A stretch of 64,000 nt of DNA from contig NC_036459.1 in assembly GCF_002775205.1 (NCBI RefSeq), positions 5,091,466 to 5,155,465 of the forward strand, written 5' to 3'. Source of the stretch: Xiphophorus maculatus (taxonomy: Eukaryota > Chordata > Actinopteri > Cyprinodontiformes > Poeciliidae). Both the position numbers and the translations under genes were made by a program. The notes below the pieces were generated by a model. The model worked only from the letters and a program-made list of their open reading frames with translations. It was not told the DNA's origin and did not search any database. This document shows, piece by piece, positions 14,001 to 26,900 of the stretch (position 1 is the first letter of the stretch; each line of letters starts with the position of its first letter).

Positions 14001-17000
14001 GATTTTGCTTCAGGTGCTTAGTGGACAATAAATTGTAAACTACAAATCATGTTACAGAAAACTGGCAGCTTGGATAAAGCTCTGACTGATTCTCTGATAC
14101 GATTTAGATTTTAGGTGTTTCTCTTGTGTTGACAGGTGATGAACTGATAAGAGAGTCGAAGTCAAGTGCTCCCTTACCACTATGCCATCAACACATCACT
14201 CAGAAACAATGTCATATTTTTTTGTGCAGAATTGGTGCATGTTATGCATTGGTGCAGCTCAGAGAATCTTAGTGTGTGTTAGGTTTATTTAATCATATTG
14301 TCTATGATTAAGCAAGTTTAAAAGAAGTTGTGCATGTGTGTGTCAATGAACAGAGAGGAGAACAAGGAATTGCTGGAATGCCTGGATTACCAGGAACTCC
14401 AGTGAGTATCATTTTAAATACCTCCAGATGAAGCTATATGGTCAAATTAGGTTCATGTACCGATTGCATGTTTCTTCAGTTAACAGCTAGTGTAATCTCA
14501 GGGCTTGATGGCCTTTTCTTAACAAAAAGGGTTCAGATCAATCCAAATGTAGAATTCTATTTTAACTTTTTTGGTTTTGTTTCAGGGGAGACCAGGCATT
14601 GATGGGAAGAGAGGCCTGTCTGGAAAGGATGTGAGAAATGCAAGCTACATTTATGACAGTCTTACTCCATATTTTATGTATCTTTCCCCATGAACTTCAA
14701 AAAGTTCAAATTGTTTTTACTCACAGGGAGAAAATGGGTTCAAAGGAGAGGATGGAAAAAAGGTACTTCATACTTCAAAGTAACAATTTCGGTGCTTTTT
14801 TATTGTTTTGGAAAAGTGTTAATTTTCCTCTAAATTTAAGGGCGACAAAGGGGATCCTGGTGTTAATGTGAGTCGTTTTGAAGGTGACAAACACTATTCT
14901 GTCACCTTTAAACTGATGTTCCAACTAATTGTTTTTCTTTTTTAAAGGGGAAAGATGGAAGTAAAGGGGAGCCAGGGCCTCCAGGTTCGCCTGGTAGGCA
15001 GGTGCTAGTCACGACTGAGGTAGAAATAAAGCTATGCTTTCATTGTCATATCTTAACCCGGAAGCAGATGTCTGATTTGTGAGGCCTTTTAAGTGATTAA
15101 CAGTGAGGGATTCAGTTAGAACTGTGCTCCATCATGTTTCATTTAATTCTTTGTTTTACCTTGCTTTTACCTAACTGTGGGTGTGTTGATGCAGTGTGAG
15201 GTAAAATAGATTTTCTTGTTCAAATATTTCATATATTTTTTAAACTATAAGTAGAACAGTCTTCAACAATTTTTGAGCTTTCAATCCCATCCAAAAACAA
15301 ACAGCGATTATGTTTTTAAGTAGACAATCACGGTACCTTGATTTACATTATTGTTTTATTCTATGTGTAGCAATTTCTTTAAAAGTTTAGCATTTCATTT
15401 GCACTATTAGGTGTTTTTTTATGTGTTGTAAACCTACTAATTTCTAAGTATGCAAGGATTAAAAACAATATTAAAAATCAGGGACTTTCTATGTATGGTT
15501 AGCAATGATGTTTGTAAGGAAGAATATATGAAAACATACTTTTTCTGCAACATTTAAAGAAGTTATTGTTGTATGTGCCACAGATGGAGCAATTTATATG
15601 CAGTTAACTTTGAAAAACAAATTAGCAAATCAATTTTGTTGCCAATTTTCGACACACAGTGGCTTCCATAATACCAATAATACTCCCCCAGTTTTTATAT
15701 ATAGGACATGTAGGAAAAGCCACTTATGACTATTTACTAATTTAAGTGGAGCTATCTTTGTTCAGGGCGCCACAATTGATGACATTCGGCAGGCATTTCC
15801 AATCCCAATGGGTCCACCAGGAGCTACTGTGAGTTTACTATTTCTATATACACAACATCTTTCTGCATACAGCATGGGGAGCTCATAAATAATTGCACGT
15901 CATTTCTGCTGCCGCTTGGCATAATTCATGCATTGCCTGGATAGAATCTAAATCGTCGATGAGCGATGGCTGCATTGTACTTTACCTTAGGTTGAAACTG
16001 GCTGTGGAAAGAATAAAAACAACATTGTAAGCTTGATGTCATGCATATTAGATGCATGCTCAAAATGTCTTGCTTCTCTGTTTCTGTGTGTGTAGGGTGC
16101 ACCAGGAATGAAGGTAAGATTGTATGACTGTTCATTGAGGATGGTTCGGTTTAGGCGGAAATATGTGCTTGATGCTTTGTTTGTCATATTTTTCAGGGTG
16201 AAAAAGGAGAGCGAGGCCTGAAAGGTGAAAAGGTAGTTACTGATGATTTATATGTGAAAAACATGGAAATGGAAACTGCCATATTGTGCGCTTTATAAGC
16301 ATCCATATCTGTACAGGGGGATGCTGGCGCTTCTGGAAAGACTCTGGAAATGAAGGTTGAACACATGACGTTGTGATTCCTCCTCTGGGACACATTCTCT
16401 GGGTTTATGCGATTGAGTCACTGAAAATATTTTGCCTCCATTTTAGGACATTGAAGAAATGTTTGAAAACTTTGGAATAAGGGTAAGCTTTGACCTTATA
16501 AGTCTATGAAATTTTTAGCGGTGTGATGGCACATCATCCATTGTAAACAAAGCATTTTTGTTTTTCTTTTTTTCCCCCACAGCTGCCTTTGTTGAAGGCT
16601 TTGATTGACAGGCTGCTGCAGGATGGTGTAGAGGAACTGCTCCAAGTGCTCACTACATCCAAGAAAAAAGAAAAAACTGATACTCACACCTCCAATGTCA
16701 TCACTGAGTACACTGTACGTAATGTCAATCTGGATATTTCCTGCTCATTCCCCAAGAGGCTTCTATACAGCCTGGACAGGAATAATAGAAATGTAATATA
16801 AACAACTCAACATTATATCCAAAACATGTTGAGGCTGTAAAGAAAATGAAATGCAAAAGGATTAAGATTCAAATAATAGTCAGTCTCTCTATTCTTTTCT
16901 ATTACTCTTAAATTCAGCTTTTTTAGTCTTTCGGTGTCTTTATATTTCATATGTAAGAATTTTGTTTTGCTAATCAAATCAGTCATGATGTAACATTGTG

Positions 17001-20000
17001 AAGAAATACGGTTTGTTTTTTGTTGTTTTTTTTTAGAGTTCTTTGAAATTTGACCTCACCAGCAAGCCACTGATAGCATTAGATGATGAGGACAAACATT
17101 TAGAGGGCCAGCCGCGTGATCCTCTGTCAGCTGTAAGTATTCAACTTGGTAATGATTAACCAATACTAAGTTATTTTCCTCATAAAATTAGAAAAACTAC
17201 AAGTTTCTGTGTTAAGTTTACATTCACTGACTTTAGGCATGAGTGTGATATTACTTGTGGATTTAAACCCTTCTTTTTCCAGGGTGGAAAGATGAAAACA
17301 TAATTTCAGAGATTCTTCAAAACAAGAACCAAATCCACCATTTAGAACAATGGGAGTTCTCTTTATCACACACACTCAACAGTAGCTGCAGGTCTAGATA
17401 TATAAATACATTTCCACTGAGATTTCATTAAATGAACCATGATATGTTCCACATTGACAACATGCTTTTTGTTGCCATTAACATGATTAACATGCAGTAG
17501 TACTGAAATGTGCTGGAGCCCTTTTATCTCTCCAATTACATACATTCTGACCGTCTTTCATTTTGTTTTTTCTGAAGGGTCCTTTGATTGAAACCGCAGA
17601 GGGTCCAACGCTTTGGACCATGACTACAGTGAACGGAGAGAAGAAACTCACCAAATTAAAGGGATCCAAAGGGACAGAGGAAGAAGACTGGGATGGGGAC
17701 AAAGTGTCTTCACTCAAAATAAATCTGACTCTGGTCAATTCTACCTTAAACTATACCAATGTTGAGGAGGTAGGAACTCCTAATATTCTCAGCATTCTTT
17801 GGAATTTCATAATTTAATGCTGCTTTGGGGTGTGACTGGCTGTTATTCTGTTTTCTGTCATTTTTGTTCTTTATGGTTAAATATTATTCAGTTCAATAAT
17901 TTCATTAACCAGCTATCTGTAAATCACTCTATAATTAGAATTCTAAAATCTACCTTAAATATTGAATTAAAGTAATATCAAAATGCAATTTGATAATAAT
18001 AAAAAATTATCCATAATTTCTGTTGAAATTTAGTAAATGTGTCTCTAGACGGTCTCAGGGTTGCCTGAAACTGTGCTGGAGACTGTTCTCCTCACACAGG
18101 ATGACCCACTGAAGAAGAGCTCTGCACCAAAGAAGAAGAACAGGGAACATGGGAAAGTAAAGCTGCCGTAGCTTTCTCATTAATACACTTTAAATATACA
18201 TAAAATACATAACATTACTCAGTTTAATTTAATGCACATATTTAATGGTGCATATTTAACTACACTTGCCTTTCATGTTTTAACTCATTCTACACAAAAC
18301 ATAATGACGTGTATCCAATAAAAATATTCAAATCAACTTTTGAAGACATGTAAAGATTTAATCTTGACGTCTCGTTGCAAGTTAACAATGATGGTGTTGC
18401 AGACGTGAGCAGGAATTGGTCACTGAGATATATGCAGTGAAAAAAGTTTAACCTGAAAGATATTCTTAACCCCGAAAATATAACTGAAGAAAAACATATT
18501 TGGCAGTCGATATAATGCAGTCCCTATACATATATATTTTCTTTTTGCCGCTAAAAAGCTTTAGCAACATCAGTACTTCACTTTGCAATAACTCTAGTTT
18601 AACAGTAATGAATGGCTTAACTTCAATTAGCCACAAACATATTTGTAGGTGGATTTTTGTCAATAACTTTTCATCAAATGAATTATTTCTTTGTCAAAAT
18701 TCCTCTGAATAAATGGAGAAGAAAATCATTGAGCTAAAACATGAAGCCAGTGGTGTGATTCAAATAAATGTTGGATTATGTCTTGAATATTTTTTGTATT
18801 CACCATGATAATCATTAACTTCTTAGTTGCTGTTAATATCACTCTTAACTTATCAACCATAATTTTACCAACATCAGAAACGTTTATCTTTTTTTTCTTT
18901 TCTCTCTGACTGTTGACTTCTTAACCAGGGCAAAGGAAATAAAGGACGACATAAGAGGCAGAGACAAGGCCTGGTAAATGTCCTCAAAGGGTGTCAAACT
19001 GAACTTACCTTTTCATTTAAACTGACCAAAAACAAAGAAATTAGGGGTGTAACTGATGATGCAAACTATATTATCAGCCGAGTCAAAGCCAGCAGTGGCA
19101 GTTTGCAATTTTATCACCCTTAAAGTCTCAGATAATAGTTTACTTACTTTGTGTCCAGCAAAAGGAGAAGCTTGTCCATGACATTCATCCAACAACCCTC
19201 AGTGGATGCGACATAAAATTTAATGAAAGGAAATGCATTGGTCTGTTTTCAGTCAGCAATTTGAAAACCATGCATCTAATCTTTTGCCAGATTCTATAGA
19301 TGCAAAACATGAGATGAAATCTTGAGAATTAGTGTCGTCTGATTTTATAGTGAGACGTTTATTTTGTCTGAAAGGTATTAATTAAAAAAAAACATTAAAA
19401 CTATTTATGTTCACTGCAGCTGGTCAGGGAAGTATGGGCTGTTGGTGGCAAATAACCATTTCTAAACTTTAAGAGGCTGTACTTTGATTTTTTTTTTTTA
19501 ATTACGTTCCCAAAAATATTGTTAGCGTCATCTTGTTGTCTTGCCGTAAGTGCAGTATGCTGCATTATTCCGTCTCGTGAGCCGAATGAATTGTTACACC
19601 CCTAATGTCAACTAACACTTCTCCAACTACTAAACGAACTCCTTCGCAATTCTAACATGACATAACATAATCTGACAAGAAATAACAGCTCTTTTAACTA
19701 CATTTTAATAAATTAGAACTAAATAACTAATTCTAGTTATAACACCCTCAATTAACAGTAGGTTTCATGAATGGTGCCTATATGATATGGAGCATGTATC
19801 TGTTTTAATGTCTATGTGCTTCCAATTAAAATGTCGACTTAATCGGTGGGTTGCTTTGCAATTTCTTGGCTTTGTTCTCAATCACACAACTGATGTAAAT
19901 GTTGCTAATTGCGTTTTTTCTCTTAAGATGAATAATGAGCACAAGCAAAAGGAAGAGGAAAATGAGGACTTCTATGACGATGAAGAATATACTTATGAAT

Positions 20001-23000
20001 ACGAGGTAGGCAGTGGTTGAACAAAATTAGTAATTCAGTCTCAGTTCAGTTGGAAGCTTTCTCTTAAATGTGATGTTGATGATGTGGATTATTTTACAGT
20101 TTCAAGCTCAGGATATAAAGAGGCTTTTTTTCCCCCTCCAGTTATTTCTGGGGACTCAAAAATATCTGTGCCCACACAAATACTGGAAAGCGCTGATTAA
20201 TGACACACCCACTACCTGAATTTAATCATTAGGGTTGAATTAGTTGCAGTGCAGCTCGCTGCATCTGCTGTGTATATTTTGCACCAAAGGTGTGCATGTT
20301 TAAAAGTTATGATGAAAATTTTTTTGTTTCTTTCTTTGAAATAGGAAGAACTTTTCCCAGACGAACCTGCAGTCTCTCTGGAGAGGACAGAGAAGAGAGA
20401 GGTAAATTTGCTTCAAACAGAATGCTCTCATCTATGTCAGCTAGACTGGGTATAAATGTTATGATTCATTTTTAATGTAAAATATGCTCAATGCTTTTTT
20501 GAATGCGGCTTGAAGTCTAAATAGATGAATTCCCAAGTCCTGCAGATGAAAACGAAGGACTTTTGTCTTTAGTTTTGTCTATTTGTCTATTGAAACAATA
20601 GACAAAAGCCATTGTAACGATATAACTCTTCAATTTAATTATGTTATGTTATATGTCATCTTTATAAGGAGGATCCGCTATTCACACAAAGTCCAGACCC
20701 GTTTGAAACCTCCAGTCGTCCTCTACCCACCGTCAGAGAAACCGATGCACAGGTAACTACTCATTATGGATAGCATACTGTGTTGTTTTAGCTTGGTCAG
20801 CATGCACAAGGACACATCCATAAAATGAAAGTTATCTTTTTGTCCCAAAGAAAATCCCCATATAGGCATATATTATTTTGTTTTTCCCTCTGATGTAGTT
20901 GAGGAATGTCCCCTGAGTGTTATTCAGAGAAAGTTAGTTTGCTCTCAGGAAAGTTTTTCAACTCTTGTAAGAAGGACAGTCAAAAAAACAAGCGTGTTGG
21001 CAAAAATATTTTGTGCAAAGCATTGAAACTCCCTGAACTTTTTTTTTTTTACATTTTGCCACGTTACCACCAGATATCGCTCTGGGTGTTCCTTGGGTAA
21101 TGTGTGATGGATCAACTCAACATATTACACAATTAGTGAAAGGAAAGTGATTTAAATAAAAATCTGATAAGTGTGGAAAGCTTCACCTGAGTGAAAGCTC
21201 TGTAGAAGCCATTCTGCTGCAATGACTGCTCAGACTGTTCAGAAGTAGATCTGTACCAACTTTGCACATCTGCAAAGATTTTACTTGTTGTTTTAAAAAT
21301 TGCTCAACTTCAATCAAATTGGATGAAAATCAGCCATAAACATCAAATTTCAATACTTAGTCTGGACTTTAATTGAGCCATTCTGTCTGTACATTGAGTC
21401 CTGCTGGAAGGTTCTTTTCTGCAGCAGTTTCCTGCTGAATCTAATAGTTTTTTTTCCCTGCATTTATCATCTGTCTTCCCACCAACTCTAGTCAACTTCC
21501 CTGATCTTGCTGAAGAAAAGCATCACCGTAATATGATGCTGCCACTATCATGCTTCACATTGGGAATCTAAAAAGGATGATGCCCTTTAGTTTTTTGACA
21601 TATAATTATGGTCTCATCTGAAAAGAACGCTTATTCCAAATATTTTCTTTGTCCCTTACATAGCTTGTGGGAGACCGCAGCAGGACTTTCAACAATGGCT
21701 CTTTTCTTGCAAATCCTAGCTGCTACCAGTGCTACTTTTTATTTGTCTGACTAAAATGTCAATAAAATACATTGAACCTCCTGAATTTAATGTGACAAAA
21801 TATGAAAGTTTAAGCAGTCTGGATCCCTTGTATTGCTGTTGCTATCTCTTAAAGAATTGCATGTATTGACTTTAAATGACCACCTCCTACTATTGTGGAT
21901 GAATGGTTGCATGTCTCTGTATTTTAGAGTGCAGAACGACTTGACTTAGAATGCGGACCTGAAGACTTGTGTCTTGACTTGTACTTGTGTTCTAGGACTT
22001 GAGTCTCTTAATCTCTCCATCTCATGTAATCAGAAATGAAAGCAAGTTGCCATTCACTTAGGCTATTGCATCATTGCAAGGTTACTTCCAGTTGACGATA
22101 TAAACAAAAGCACTTCCTGTTCTCTTTGACCTTCTCTCTCATTTACTCGATACACTCTTTGCCTTTCTCAGCATGCTACACATCAAAACTTTACATTTAT
22201 CACAGCTATATATTTTCTGCACTCTGCAGCCACCAGTTACAGGATGATGCTCTGTTGCATCTTATTTCTTTATACCTGAGAGGGATTGAAATGAAAGCAT
22301 GTTTGTAATGCTCCTTTTTGATTTTGTTCCTGTCAGATTATCACAACAACCACGTCACCTTCTTCTCCATCTCTGGATAGTGTAGATAAGGTAAGGAGGG
22401 AAGCTCGCTGTTTCATTGTTTATTCTTGTCCTCCACAGAGCAGGGAGCGGTTAAAAGGGATTTCTATTTAAGAATCTGTTTCTCAGAAGCATTACATAAA
22501 ACCTACAGTTGGGAAGGAAAATGGGCAAATTAGGATCGATTAGATTCTGATGCGACTTACTTTTGCTTAAATTGCAAAATAGGCTTTTGGGCTTGAATGG
22601 TGTGGGCCTTTTTAGTTCTAATTGCAACATTTTTACTCAGTATGGTGCTTCACTTTTGTGCTGTTGCATTCACATCCAAATTTTAAGTTTGTTCTGCTTG
22701 TACAACCAGGATGAGGTGACACTGCCCACTCCTCCGGTAGCAACAGGAGAATCAGATAAGGTACAGTTTCTATTTTAAATCTTATCAACTTATATTTCAC
22801 CTGGATGTTTCTTCAATCTTTGCATGCCTTGGAATGCAAAACTTTCCTTCATACAATGATTTACAAAACTATTTGTGCTGCTTGAACATTTGACATTTTT
22901 ATAAACCAATGTCATTTATTTAGATTTTATGTAATGGACCACCAAAAGTAGTGGGTCATTGTGAAGTGGAAGGCACCCTAAAAGTGAAAGTGAAAAGTGC

Positions 23001-23894
23001 AGAATTTTTTATTTTTTGAAATAAAATAAACTTAAATGCAACAAAATACATTTAGCAGTTACTTAATTAGTATATAGATTTTATTGGTGTGTAATCTAGC
23101 ATCAGGAAGACCAAGGAACACATCAGTATTCATAAGAGATTTTAAAAAATTCTTTGTTTTCTTGCACTTCATTCTTATGTCATTGCCTCCACATAGATCT
23201 GAATAAATATACATTGGTGGTTTGTGTTTTCTAACATGACAAAATGTGAAAAACTTGATTTTGCTAGATACTAACACCAAACAGGCATGTGGGATTGCTG
23301 GCATCATGCTTTGTTCTAAACATTTCACCAGTTTAAACAGTGCACATATCTATGTATTCAATAACGATGCACAAACGTTTACCATGGGACAAGATAGTAT
23401 TTTTGAGCAGCATGCATTTAGAGTAATTTTTTTAAAGCTTGCTTGACATAGAAATGGCACAAAACTGTAAAATATAGAGCTTATAGAATTTTTATATCTT
23501 ATTATATTTGGTAAAAAAATCCTGAGTTACTTTTAATACCTCTCTCTCTCTCATTTTTTTTAAACAGGAAATCTCTTAATTCCCCAGAGACTACACACTA
23601 TAAAACTAGTCACTGGTGAAGATTCCTGAACCTGAGCAACATTTCACAAGCGGGGACTCCTTTCCATACAGAGATAATGATCCAAATCTATGGCCTTAAA
23701 AAAGGTCTATTTTTGAAAAAGAACATTTTAGTGAAGAAAACTTCATGTCTATTCAGTTAATCCAGCACAGCCTCCCATTCTTGGCCTTTTTAGACTCCAA
23801 ATTGATTTGTTCCAATGGCTTTTAGTAATTTAGTTTTCTCTTTACCATGCGCTGACAATTTCATCAAATATCTTTTATTTCAGAATTAAAAAAA

Positions 23895-23950
<56 letters not shown>

Positions 23951-26900
23951 TGAAACGGAAAAAAAGTTGCTTCTCTAATTTTCAAAAGTGTTTAAATAAA
24001 AATGACATTAAGTGTGTTTTGAGCCGTTATGTAGATAGATTCAGCACTGTTTCCACTGGTGAAAGTTGTCATTACTTTGTGTGTCTTTAACATCCATGTG
24101 CATGTATTTTTAAGTAAAAATGTTTAATACTATGAGCCAGTCTGTGTCTTTTTTACTTTGATTATTATCAAAATCCACCACGCACATAAAAACAACAAGT
24201 CCAAATGCTTCATCTACCAAACACAAAAATCAACTACATTTTTTTTTGTAGGTATCTGTTCATTTTCATTTCCATGTAGACTAGGTTTTATTGGGCCACA
24301 TTAAAGTTTTCCAGACAGATGCCAGTGCTCCTGGAATCATGTTCTTTGGATAGACGAGCCTAGAATTTAATCATTTGGACAACAGAAGTATGGAGACTAC
24401 CTACAACTTTCTAGAAAAAGAACATCTTAAAAGCTGTGAAGCACGGCGTTAAACTTGCCGTGCTTTACGACCTCAATGAATTCAAACATGCGTTGTCCTT
24501 GAGGAAAAAAATACGAGGCCAGCTGTACAAAAGGAGGAAAAATTTAAGATGCAGCAGAACTGGATCCTGGAAGTTGTCGTTAACCCAAAATCATAACAGT
24601 AAATCTACCAAAGCTTGACTGACTAATTGGGAAAAGTAAATTTATGGGCCAAGTCGAAGCTGAATGTTTTGATCCCATTGAGATGCTGTGGGGTGACTGG
24701 AAACATGCAGGAAAATCCTCAAACTTCTCAGCTGAAACGTGAAACAAGCTTCATTTTTTATTTGCAAAATTTTCTTTTCCAAAAATAACAAAAATGAATT
24801 GTGAACATTTCTGAATAATGAACTGAATATTAAATGAAGTGCACTGATTTATTTTTTTCACATGACTGCACATTATCATTACAATATGAAGTTTGCTTAT
24901 TAAAGGTTTTGGTCACATTACAGGCACCTCAACCTCGAACCAGAGTGAAAAGAGACACCTTTTGGCATGACTCAACCGTAAGTTTCAGCTGGTTTTGTAC
25001 AAAGAAATAAAAGATAAATGAAAGTTATTAATAGTTGAACAACAGCAATGGCTTTGCATTGCAGGTATTTATTCCAGGTGCTCCAGGTGGAAGAATTCGG
25101 ATGAAGGAAATGCAAGAAGTAATTTTCTCATCTTGTTCTTCCTTTAAAAAATTCATAGTTTCAAACATGAAAATGCAATTTCCTGGTCACTGTGGAACGA
25201 GAATAAGATTTCCCACCTATTTTACTTCCAGAATCCGTCCTCTGGAGCGCAAGGTTACAGCAGCTGGAGGGTAAGTGTGTGATCAGCAAGGCACAAAACA
25301 CACTCTTGACGGGTTTCTGAATTACTTTTACTTATAAATACATTGCTTTCTGCTTTTCTAGAGACGAAAGCTCAACAATCTCAATGCTCACGCACATGCA
25401 AGTAGGGAGAGGCAAAAAATGGGAGAGAAAGAGATATACAGTGATGCAAATGGAGAGATAATGTTTGGAGCAGATGATCTGACTGAAGGAGTAACTGTAG
25501 CAGAACCAGATGCTGACCCTGATCCAGTCTACGAGGTGGAGGAGGAGAGGAGTGGCGACTACGACTGGGAGACGGAGGAAGATGTTGATCGCGAGAGAGA
25601 AACCGAAGAGGAGCTGGAGAGGCAGAGAGAGAAGGAGAGGCTGGAAATGGAGAGGGAAAGGGAAGAGCTGGAGAAGGAGAGGGAGGCCGAACGTGAGACG
25701 GCGAGAGAAAAGATGGAGGGGGAGAAAGATGTGGAGGGGGAGAGAACAGAGCAGGAAGCGGAGAGAGACTTTGAGAGGGAGAGGGAGGAGTGGGAAAGGC
25801 AGAGGGCGGAGATGGAGAGGGAAAGAGGGGGAGGTTACAGTGAAGAAACTGGACAGCCATACCCGTATCCTCCACAGTACTTTTTTCTGAAGGTAAAAAC
25901 CCAAAGGTGACTCACCTAAGTATACTAATATATTCACTCTGCGAATAATAGGAAAAGTTTGTGTAAAAGTTGTGGAAATTCATCCCATTAAACATTATTT
26001 TATCACAAAATGTGACAAAGTTTATGGGCCACATACAATAAGGATTGGACTCTTTTTATGTTTAATCAAGATGCAACAGATGATGTTCACACTAATGATT
26101 CAAATGAGGCGTGCTTCTCAATCAAAAATTTCACCTGTTAAACATTAATAAAGAAAAAACTGTTGAAGCAAAACATCAGATTGTTTCTAGACCAACAATC
26201 TCAATTTTACTTCAACTATCTAATTTGTTGCTCAACTGGTTAATGTAATTAATCTAATTAATGATCAAAATAATTTCCTCAGTTTCCTGCACAATATATT
26301 AAGTCCCAGTAGTGATATTTTAATTGCAGAGCATTGCTTGAAGGCGATATTTAGTTGGGTACATTCACTCTGTGTGTCAGGCATTGAAACTGCATGCAGA
26401 TAAATATTTAGCCAGGTGCATGGACTCCAGTTCCTCTTTGTTTTTCAGGAAAATGGGGTAAATAATCGGTTACATGATTGTAATTTTTAACAATAGCATA
26501 ACAAATATTTTCTTGAAATTGTTCAGTCCTATTGCTGGAGTTTCAGAATCTGTGCAGATTGTAGCAACATCAGATAACTCATTTGCCAACACAGTCCATG
26601 TACTTTTCTGAATTTTGAATGTGTTGTGTATGTTTAAAATGAAAACATTTAGTTAATACTTTACATTGATCCATTAAATTGAATCATTTCTGTGACAGGG
26701 GCAGCCAGGTGAGAATGGAAAACCTGGACCAAAGGTGACTACTGGTTTATTTTAAGATTAAAACAACGTTAAGGATAACCTATAATACAACACATAATGT
26801 ATAAATACTTAGATATATCCAAGTCGAAACAGGTTAAAAAGTGAAGCTGGTTCAAAATCATACATTTTGAATTCTGATGAGTTAATTGACCTTTTCCACT

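Larger units (their letters stand above)
8824..16355 (+). other. col7a1: col7a1 helix block 1, second part (exons 23-44)
   Basis: Exons: 8824-8883, 8975-9010, 9685-9765, 10329-10364, 10495-10539, 10927-10989, 11091-11126, 11437-11463, 11590-11628, 11736-11798, 12499-12537, 12634-12675, 12763-12795, 14354-14401, 14586-14630, 14727-14762, 14841-14867, 14948-15001 (or to 15019), 15766-15828, 16096-16113, 16197-16232 and 16317-16355. All are phase 0. Exon 11590-11628 is wholly non-collagenous ([13 protein letters not shown]). Exon 15766-15828 carries [14 protein letters not shown] between triplets. Block 1 totals about 651 aa, close to the roughly 690 aa N-terminal to the human hinge. Exon 11437-11463 has only a weak pyrimidine tract at its acceptor, but its GKPGPPGTQ sequence and frame fit. 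Confidence 0.86.
22761..24923. other. col7a1 hinge intron of 2.2 kb with possible alternative last exon
   Basis: Contains Tc1-like fragments (22850-22990, and a second weak one near 24270-24440 with TTTGGATAGACGAGCC), the (AT)n tract, and at 23568 a strong acceptor (CT-rich tract ending in AAACAG) followed by GAAATCTCTTAA. AATAAA at 23995 could end such a transcript. Confidence 0.5.
16447..25892 (+). other. col7a1: col7a1 expanded non-collagenous hinge (exons 45-59)
   Basis: Exons: 16447-16482, 16583-16714, 17037-17132, 17578-17769, 18049-18156, 18929-18973, 19928-20005, 20345-20401, 20669-20752, 22337-22390, 22710-22760, 24924-24977, 25065-25118, 25232-25270 and 25362-25892. All 15 are phase 0 at both ends; together they encode about 537 aa. 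The start ([25 protein letters not shown], read across two exons) is a leucine-rich helix resembling the opening of the human hinge (VDRLLETAGIKASALREIV). Then follow an acidic and lysine-rich stretch, three N-glycosylation sequons, RHKR, an acidic tyrosine cluster, a Ser/Thr/Pro-rich stretch, RVKR, and a charged helical exon. Human collagen VII has about 39 residues here. The exons were found by splice sites and frame; cDNA has not been seen. Confidence 0.78.

Noticed and set aside
16447..24977. Two separate collagen genes, one ending at 23579 and a second starting after it
   Set aside because: No promoter, signal peptide or start codon lies before exon 24924, phase continues cleanly, and the combined order matches collagen VII. 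An alternative last exon remains possible and is reported as a finding.
25332..25937. 201-codon minus-strand open frame opposite the charged-helix exon
   Set aside because: It is the complement of a GA-rich exon (Pro/Leu/Ser-rich CT composition). The plus strand has correct splice sites and phase.
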